64,000 nt of DNA from Saccharum officinarum (Eukaryota; Streptophyta; Magnoliopsida; Poales; Poaceae): contig CM036201.1 in assembly GCA_020631735.1 (NCBI GenBank), positions 78,468,502-78,532,501 on the forward strand, given 5' to 3'. The position numbers and the translations under genes are program-made. Numbering within the stretch: the first letter of the stretch is position 1; each line of letters opens with the position of its first letter. Below are positions 56,701 to 64,000 of the stretch, piece by piece. Below the pieces are notes generated by a model. It was not told the origin of the DNA. It saw nothing but the letters and a program-made list of their open reading frames with translations, and did no database searches.

Positions 56701-58863
56701 ATTTTAATTACCTTCTGTGTAGACTTTAAAGATTGGCATGTTTGGTCATGATAACTTGAGAATCATGTTGAGATGATTAAAGATGAAATGTAGATAATTT
56801 CATAAGATTTCCAGAATATCTTCTTGCAAGTCAATTGGATTTAGGGATCTCTAGTTATGATTGATTTACTGAGCTACTGTATGTATGTCCAGAAAGTGAC
56901 CGATTTTAGTTGTAGTGCTTTGATTAACTTTGCCATGCTAGTGTGTTGAAGTGTGACTCATACCTTTGAAAGTACTTGGGTTAGTACCCTGTGATCTTGA
57001 GGCTTGTGTCTTTCTTTATGTGCTTGCCATCTTCTATGTTATGCCCTAATGTGGATTAAGTTAATTAGCTCTAGGTGTTGATGAGAACTTTGGTATGCTT
57101 GTTTGATTACTCTGTTTATTGCACTTCTATGCATTCACACATGTGCATGGTTGCATCTCATATAGGTACGCTAGCAGAAACGTGTGAAGGATGTGGCGTT
57201 GGAGCCAAACCCGAAGACGATGTTTGGTGGATCCAAACCGGAAGATAGAAGGACCGGACAAGTGGTAGATTGGAGGTTGCTCGCCAAGCGGGTTTCATCT
57301 GACATACTCTAACTTGAGTCGGATCCCAGGCAAGCCCCGGAGCATTATAAGCCTCCTATCTTCAAAGCAATTAATTATATATATGTTATAAGTATTGTTG
57401 CATTAAGTGATAGGAGTTGGTTGGAAACTCTTGCTGCATTATATCATTCCTTGTCCAGATATATGAATCCTTGAATCCTACATAGACTAGGATCGAGTAG
57501 ATGCTTAGCCCTGCTTTAAGCGGTAGAAGTCAGGTGATTTCCTATCACCTGCGAGATATAGGGATATTCATATATGGCACGGTTGGCTATATTTGCTATC
57601 GTGGAAAGGAACCATGTGTTAATAAAATGAAATGAGACCGGGCGGGATGATGATAGTGAAGCGACAAGGCATGGAGGTCTTGGGTGTGAATCTATCCCTG
57701 TCTGAGTCGTTTAAGGACCGATTCGCTGTATGTCCTTGAGTCATGTTGAACGCAGTCTAACACTTAGTTGGTCGGATAAGCCGCTCCGACCGCGAAGCCG
57801 AGTAATGTGATTCAGGCCAGGAATCGAATGATTGGTTGCTTCTTAGAGGAGAGAAAGGATGTGCTTGGGGACATTGGCGTGAGACCAAGGGGGGTTAGAG
57901 TCCCTATCACCTGGCAGAGTGTCGCCCTTGGGGTCGCGACATCATTCGGACCCACGATTCCTGAATCATATGAAAAGGTGGCCTGTGTGACCCTGGCAGG
58001 GGTCTGCACGGTGAGTGTTAGAAATACCCCTCCAGCTGGATAGGAATTCGATTCGAATCGCCGTCGCTCCCGGTTAGTGAGCACTTGACTTGAGCAGCGG
58101 CAACGTAGATTCAATTAAATTGAACGGATAGTTAATTGGATCACGATGGAAAGGTTGCCTCAATTTATACCTGTTATGGTTAATATTGTTTGCTCCTAAT
58201 AAAGTGAGTGCTCTAGTACAGGTTCTAATATAGATGATAGGTTAATGATAATTAACTTGATGCTTAAGCATTAATGATTGATCATCTATATTAAGCTTTT
58301 ATGCAAAATGTTGTCAAGCTAGCCCCACTTCATATCAGCCTTGCATGATCCTTGGTGTCACCTTATTTTTGGTTTCTGACGGGTAAGTCTAGCTGAGTAC
58401 CTTCTTGTACTCAGGGTTTTATCCCCACTTGTTGCAGGTTGTGCTATATCATGGCGACTGCAAGAGTTGGTTGGCTCCTGCCGTAGAGGCGGAGTGTGAT
58501 CACGGGCATGATCCTTCTGAGTTATCTTCTCTCTAATGCTTTTGTTGGAAGTCGACCTTAGTACTGGCATATATTTGAAATAAAGGTGTTGTTAGTTTCA
58601 AATTACTTTGCTTCCGCTACTTTTGAACTTAAGTTGTAATAACTATGTTGAACTCCGATGTATATTGAATTACTTGAGAAATGGATGTAACATGTGACTT
58701 GTTGTGTTGAATCACTACGATCTTGGCTTGTATGTTGGTTGGTTTGAAATCTCTCGTGATTTCATTGGACTACCGGAGTTATATGGGCTCAAGTGTGAGA
58801 ATTTAATCACTTCGGTGATTGTTTTTATACTTGTGCTCTTATAATTTAGATGGTTCTATTACA
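53752..58863 (+). mobile_element. Solo LTR, 5.1 kb, Del/Tekay-like gypsy
   Basis: It starts TGTAACACCCCGGGTGTTA and ends TTCTATTACA, flanked by the perfect 5-bp direct repeat ATTCT (53747-53751 and 58864-58868). No internal region or second LTR is present, so it arose by recombination between the two LTRs of a full element. It includes a GC-rich block (54860-55540) with open frames on both strands that resemble no known protein, AT-rich spacer, and the GCTGAGTACCTTCTTGTACTC region near 58391 shared with the LTR at 27288-30235. Confidence 0.85.
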
Positions 58864-59488
58864 ATTCTTACCCGACGAGTAACTGAAAGCTCTATATTTG
58901 GTGTTGGTAATTAGTGACAATGCCCAAGTGCTAATCATGTGCTTAAGATTGTATGTAGCAAAGGATGATTAGCACGTAGCATGGTGAAGCATGATGATCA
59001 AGCATGGATGATGAAGTGCTTACCATGGTGATGAAGGAGGAACAAGGTGCAACCCTATGGAGCTCAATGCAAAGGTATTTTTGCTAGGGTTTGCTTTTGG
59101 TGATCAAGACACCTAGTGGGTGTGATCACGTTTAGGTTTAGTAGTCGTACTATGAAGAGGGGAAATGGCGTATCATTTCATGTCCCGCATGTGCCTCTAG
59201 GTGACATTTCATTGAGCATATGCATTTGGATAGAGCTAATAACGCCTTGAAAAATAATTGTGAAAATGCTAACACATTTGCACATGACGATGATCACTTG
59301 GTGGTGTTAGCACCTTTGCGAAGGCGGTGAAGTTTGAGCGGTAGAGAGGGTTTGGGGTCCTCTCTCCCTCCCACCGAGCTTGCTCGGCGGGATTCAAGCG
59401 TTTTCGAGGAATTGAAATGATAATTTTCTTTTACGCCAAAAGTTGGAAGAAGTGGCGACGTCACACGATCATTTTTCACTAAAAGTAT

Positions 59489-59866
59489 GGCGACAGACGC
59501 CGGCTTAGGGAGTGACAGACACGACCCTAGCATCTATCGGCTTACCCCTGAGCGCGACTTGCTGCAGCGGAGGCGTCAACGTCCGTCGGTCATGGCGTCA
59601 TTAGCATCTCAAGCACGTTCGCGACAGACACCGGGCAGCGTCCATCGGTGCTGCGACAGACGCGTCTGTCGGGCGAAACCGAGCTCTGGGAGCTCTTTGG
59701 ACAGCGTCCGTTGACGCGACTGACACCGTGATCGTTTGCGAAGGACGCGTCCGTTAGGTTGGTGTGTGACCATTGAAGTTTGAACGCGCATGGACACGTG
59801 GCACTCGGAGGGGCGACATACGAGGGCACAGTGTCTGTCAGGTGAGTGACATACGCGTCTGTCGCC
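59489..59866 (+). repeat. Palindromic ACGCGT-centred array, variant arms
   Basis: This is in the same place as the array in the other SIRE LTRs, but the arms read GACAGA/TCTGTC instead of ACCGG/CCGGT. One perfect palindrome, CGACAGACGCGTCTGTCG, is at 59654-59671; half copies such as GCGACAGACGCC, TACGCGTCTGTCG and GGACGCGTCCGTT surround it. Confidence 0.85.
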
Positions 59867-59880
59867 CACAAAATTTGCCC

Positions 59881-59914
59881 AACGGCTCTTTGTGAAGGGG
59901 TACATCTATAAATA
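59881..59914 (+). promoter_or_regulatory. LTR core promoter: AACGGCT box and TATA box
   Basis: CCCAACGGCT (core 59881-59887) and TATAAATA (59907-59914), starts 26 bases apart. CCCAACGGCT fits the published MSA consensus YCYAACGGYY. Confidence 0.7.
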
Positions 59915-61974
59915 CTTGGTGGTCGGCTCTTGGCTCCCTCTCTTGGACTTTTGACATTCTCGTGAGCACATTGAGCTGAGCCAAAGCATCCCCTCTCATC
60001 CCAACTCATCTGCTTTGCATTCAATTGTGATCTTTGAGTGAGATTGAGTGATTCAAGTGCATCGATCATTGATTTACATCTAGAGGCACTTGGGGGATTG
60101 ATTTGCTTCAGTGTTTTTTGTTACTCTTGGTGGTTGTCGCCACCTAGACGGCTTGGAGCATCTTGGAGGAGGTCCGACACATGTTGGTGATTATTCATGG
60201 CTGGCTCCGGTGATTGTCTTGTGAGGGGTTCTTGTGGTTCCCCGATGGAGCGCCGAATTCCAACTTTAGTGGATTGCTCGTGTCATTGCAACCTCTTGCT
60301 ATTTGGTAGGTTCTTGTGGCGCCTTTTGAGAGGTTCGGTGTGAGACCGATTAGCCACCGAACCACGTGGTTGAGGGGGACATAACGAGGACTAGCGTACC
60401 GGCATGCACGTGAACCTCGGGATAAATCATCGTGTCTTTGCTTCATTGATTATGATTGATTTATCTTGGTGGATTGGTTATCTTGAATATCATCATTTAG
60501 AATTATTGATTGGTTGGCTCAATTCATCGCCCCTGGTAAAATATTTCTTACCCTACTCTTGCATTACGTTTCAAGCACTTAGTTGTTTTCTCTAGTGCTT
60601 AGTAGCTAGAGTAGAGTAGCTTTTTAGTTTACCTCTTGCGGTTTAACTTGTGCGGTTGTGTGACATTCATTAGAATTGTGTATTGGATAGGTGGTTTGCA
60701 AACCCCCTTTAGTCTAAGCAAAACTAGCATCACGCTATTTGTTATATTGATAAACTTGTTTAGCATACTTTGTAGGAATTTTTAATAGGCTATTCACCCC
60801 CCTCTAGCCATCAAGACCTTTCAGTAACCCGCACCCGACAATATACCTGAGTTCACACACCAAAATATAATAGGTTTCAGCAAAACAAATCAACAATAGA
60901 GCAGCAAAACAAAAATATATCCAGGTGGAGTGGAGTGAGGATGAGGATTAGGGTTTGAGGGAGTTCAGAAATATATATACTCATATGCTTATATGGGCCA
61001 AATATGAGCTATATGCTTATATGGGCTAAAATTGGAGAGGTTGGATATTATTTATGCGGGTATGGGTAGTATACACCCACACCCATACCCGCATACCTTA
61101 TGGGTACAAGAATTCGTCCAATAACGTACCCGCGGGTGCAAAATGTCTTCCATACCTGCCTCCTTATCGGGTAAAACACGTCGGGTACTCGGGTTTCGGG
61201 TACCCATTGCCATTTTGACGCGCGCCACTACCACGCCATGATCGAACGTGCCGCTCTCCGCGAGATACCAACGTCAAGTCACTTCCAGTAAGCATCCAGA
61301 GGTGAAAAGTCACGACCGGATGCGTCAGATACACCTTGACCGGACCTAGGTCAGCGTCCGGTCAGTTCCTCTCCTTTGCACGCCAAACCACTTGACTGAC
61401 GTAAGCGTATGTCACCTGTGATCGGGCGCAGGCTCTGCGCGTCCAGTCATAAAGACTGTGCTGCGTCCGGTCACAAGACCGAGGGCAGCCTTCACTGCAA
61501 CACTGACCGGACACAGGGAGGCTGAGTCTGATCACTCCTGAGGCAGCGTCCGGTCACCCCGAGACAGCTCCTCCACTTCACCAACTTCACCACCCTTACT
61601 CAAATATGCCAACCACCAAGTGTATCACCTTGTGCATGTGTGTTAACATATTTTCACAAACATTTTTAAGGGTGTTAGCACTCCACTAGATTCTAAATGC
61701 ATATGCAATGAGTTAGAGCATCTAGTGGTACTTTGACAACCGCATTTCGAAACGAGTTTCACCCCTCTTAATAGTACGGCTATCGATCCTAAATGTGATC
61801 ACACTCACTAAGTGTCTTGATCACCAAACCAAAAATCTCCAACCACTTATACCTTTACCTTAAGCTTTTTATTTTTCTCTTTCTTCTTTTTCAAACCGAG
61901 CACTTGATCACCATGGCCATCACCACCATGATCTTCATCCATTAGCTCCACCACTTGGAATATCTACCAACCTA

Positions 61975-62190
61975 TCTCACATACACTTAGAGCACATAGG
62001 TCGGTAGATATTCAAATAATGTGAATTAAAACATTAGTTTGATATATAACAGGTTTAAACTATGTGCTCTAAGTGTATTAATAAGTTCAAACGAGTTTCA
62101 CCTGTTATATATCACATTAGTTTAATATATAACAGGTTTAAACGAGTTTCACCTATTATATATCACATTAGTTTAATATAATGTTTTAAT
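61975..62190. repeat. Compound inverted and tandem repeat at the edge of the minus-strand LTR
   Basis: CATACACTTAGAGCACATAG (near 61979) is mirrored by CTATGTGCTCTAAGTGTAT (near 62060). A unit of about 50 bases, ACATTAGTTTAATATATAACAG plus GAGTTTCACC, recurs to 62160; the first copy is interrupted by about 31 bases. The origin is unclear. Confidence 0.7.
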
Positions 62191-62494
62191 TAATAAGTTA
62201 TAAATGTTTATGCTTCATAAATTTGTTTGCCATTTTGACTTGTTATTCATTTTCTTTTCTTTATTTGCATATGCTATTAGATAATTTAGTACATAAGTTT
62301 TGCTAATGACAATTAACATTACTTCTGCTCTTAATATTAACAAATAGCTTATATGCAGGACGACACTTCCAAGTTCTGACACAATCAAGAAAAACAGCAG
62401 ATGACTACTTGGCTGGTGATGCTTTGTCAGAGCTGCGTTACCTTAATATAACGTGACACTAAGATTCATTACATAATATACTTTTAAGACATAC

Positions 62495-62752
62495 TCCCTC
62501 CATCCCACAAATATTTTCACGTCTCGTTTCCCGAGAAGTCAAACCTTTTTAAGTTTGACCAAATATATACAAAAATATACTAATATTTATTATATGTAAT
62601 ATGTATCATTAGGTTGAGCATGAAATATACTTTCATAATATACTTATTTGCAGATACAAATGTTGATATTATTTGATATATTTTTAGTTAAATTTTAAAA
62701 AGTTTGACCCCTCGAAAAATGAGACGTGCATTTATTTATGGGACGGAGGGAG
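62495..62752. mobile_element. Stowaway-like MITE, about 258 bp
   Basis: ACTCCCTCCATCCCACAAAT at the left mirrors ATTTATGGGACGGAGGGAGT at the right. These are the standard ends of grass Stowaway MITEs; TA precedes CTCCCTCC on the left. Confidence 0.85.
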
Positions 62753-64000
62753 TGAGCATTTTCTCCTTGCAGTCTCAGCCAAGCACAAATTTTAATTTGT
62801 AATGCACATTTGTCTCCCAAAGAAAAAAAATCAATGTATAACAAAAAAACATAAATATAAAAAGGAATTGGCAGGAAGGGGTCGTCGTCAACTTCTGAGA
62901 GAGCTCTTGGATTTCATTCCTTTGTTACCTGTCACGGGGGCTCGTTACTCGTTAGGGCAATTTGTTGCCTCAACTTTCGGTTGACATCATACAGCGTACT
63001 GCCAACACAGGTCTGCCCAACAGGGGCTGGCTTATAATCCAAGCCCTCAAATACCCACGCCCAAACGACATCGCCCGAGGTACCGTCTAGTCTAGACGTG
63101 GGAAAGTAGCCCAGAGCTCATCATCGAGAAATCGGGACGGCCCAAACCTGTCAACTCCTGCTCCCCAGAGCTGGGGTTACAAGCCTGCGCTACCAGGCCC
63201 GGCGAGAAGAGAGTTAGTGCGTCCCTTTTTATGCTAGTTTACCGTTGTTAAATACTCCTTTCGGTACAAAAAAAACTTTTTACGTGTGACTTGTGGGTCC
63301 AAACTTGTGAACGCGTGGCCCTTTCCGGACTCATTTGTTGCATCGATCAAAACACGCCTCAGATGGGCTACAAGTGGATCGATGGGCTGTACCAGACGGA
63401 CAGGATACCAGCAGGCGTCATGTTACATGTAGCTGATTCCGGCCCCCCTAAAAAAGCATGTGTGTGTATACAAATTACAAGGTGAGTACGTACACTGCCA
63501 CCGTGCCCTTCTACAAACTTTTCTTTTTTCCTGAAACACAGATTAAGACAGCCAGATTGACACGCGCGCTCGACAAAAGTCTCAACGAAGTTACCTACGT
63601 GCACCACTAGTATAGAAATCTTTTTATCTTTAACATAGGACTTGCATTTTTTACAGAGACAGACGATATAAGAAACTATATCTGTAACTAGAGTTAAATA
63701 CAACAATGGTTCATGAAATTGTCAAGGCAGTAGCAGACTCAACACTTAAGGCGAATCTCGTTGCGCCGATTAGGTTGCATGTTTTAGAGCTCCCAGCGAA
63801 GCGAGCTACGATGGAGATGATCCAAGCATGCATCGACACCGGAGCCTGAACAGACACCTACTAGACGCACTACGCCTGCCATTCATGTCATGGTGGGCTA
63901 TTCATAAGTCTATAAAGTATAAAAACCTATGTTTTAGGCCACTAAACTTGTCTAATAGTGTAACGTGGGTTCATATTACCATGCATGTCAGCACCTAACA
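62753..64000. other. Right-edge stretch, no gene recognised
   Basis: A GC-rich segment (62900-63230) and AT-rich remainder, with no open frame resembling a known protein and no tRNA that I can fold. It may contain gene fragments or the flank of a gene outside the window. Confidence 0.4.

Larger units (their letters stand above)
58884..60823 (+). mobile_element. Solo LTR of a second SIRE-type copia family
   Basis: 1940 bp, starting TGAAAGCTC and ending GACCTTTCA, flanked by the perfect 5-bp direct repeat GTAAC (58879-58883 and 60824-60828). Architecture matches the copia LTR at 30742: GCGGTAGAGAGGGTTTGGGG near 59337, a palindromic array, AACGGCT, TATAAATA, and CACCCCCCTCTAGCC near the end, but most of the sequence has diverged. 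Confidence 0.9.
53610..61218. mobile_element. hAT-like MITE, split by two solo LTRs
   Basis: The left end TCAAAATGGCAACGGATA and the right end (read in reverse) TCAAAATGGCAATGGGTA form imperfect terminal inverted repeats, followed inward by many ACCCG(A/T) and CGGGT motifs. Removing the two LTRs leaves about 550 bp. The flanks CGTGCACC (53602-53609) and CGCGCGCC (61219-61226) match at 6 of 8 positions, and both differences are what methyl-CpG decay would give, so an 8-bp target duplication, typical of hAT, is likely. Confidence 0.7.
52428..62100 (-). mobile_element. SIRE-type LTR on the minus strand, split by nested insertions
   Basis: Read on the minus strand, the right part (about 62100-61219) and left part (53601-52428) together make about 2 kb, close to the 1.93 kb of the intact SIRE LTR. 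Family features are the GTCCGGTCA-type motifs, the AACGGCT box (53372-53378), the TATA-like TATTTAAG (53346-53353), and the CACCCCCTCTAGCC end. It ends on the left as TGAAATGTCC after CCTGT; TTTCA at 62100 is also followed by CCTGT, a candidate target-site duplication. The outermost 100 bases at the right do not resemble the other LTRs and carry a local repeat, so that border is tentative. It is probably a solo LTR. Confidence 0.65.

Noticed and set aside
63000..63230. tRNA-like or organellar-insert-like GC segment
   Set aside because: No cloverleaf could be built, and no organellar gene was recognised.

Overview
The window is plant nuclear DNA from a grass, most likely a panicoid relative of sorghum, sugarcane or Miscanthus. 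The evidence is a broken member of the grass-restricted DUF1618 family, GC-rich 5' ends of genes, spliceosomal introns, many short MITEs with 'GTTTAGTT' ends, and LTR retrotransposons of the SIRE/Maximus (Ty1/copia) and Del/Tekay (Ty3/gypsy) types. No bacterial, phage or organellar block was recognised.

Layout. Bases 1-2822 are the 3' end of a decayed SIRE-type copia element with its LTR. A nest of MITEs follows (2823-4412). Three host genes occupy 4.6-19.2 kb: a DUF1618-type gene on + with four frame breaks and no usable ATG (about 4930-7642), an intact nine-exon CLC-f-like chloride channel gene on - (9515-14716), and an intact single-exon TIR/NB-ARC (TNP/XTNX-type) gene on - (16164-19193). 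Upstream of the TNP gene lies a large imperfect inverted repeat (19622-21364) and a MITE-rich stretch to about 27 kb.

From 27288 to 46098 there is one Del/Tekay-like gypsy element: a 2.95 kb 5' LTR, primer-binding site, an unrecognised broken ORF, and a broken gag-protease-RT-RNase H. It is split by a near-complete young SIRE-type copia element (30742 to about 41024) and by a Helitron (41709-42869), and is cut off at 46098 by another TGTAACACC-type LTR. A foldback DNA element with GGCGCC-rich arms lies at about 49976-51535. The most elaborate nest is 52428 to about 62100: a SIRE-type LTR on -, holding a hAT-like MITE, which holds two solo LTRs (53752-58863 and 58884-60823), each with a perfect 5-bp target-site duplication.

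Only the CLC and TNP genes look able to make full-length host proteins; they are not functionally linked. The main unexplained signals are (i) palindromic ACGCGT-centred arrays in the promoters of three diverged SIRE LTR families, followed at fixed spacing by an AACGGCT box and a TATA box; (ii) the inverted duplication upstream of the TNP gene; and (iii) the GGCGCC foldback element with an AT-rich repetitive interior.
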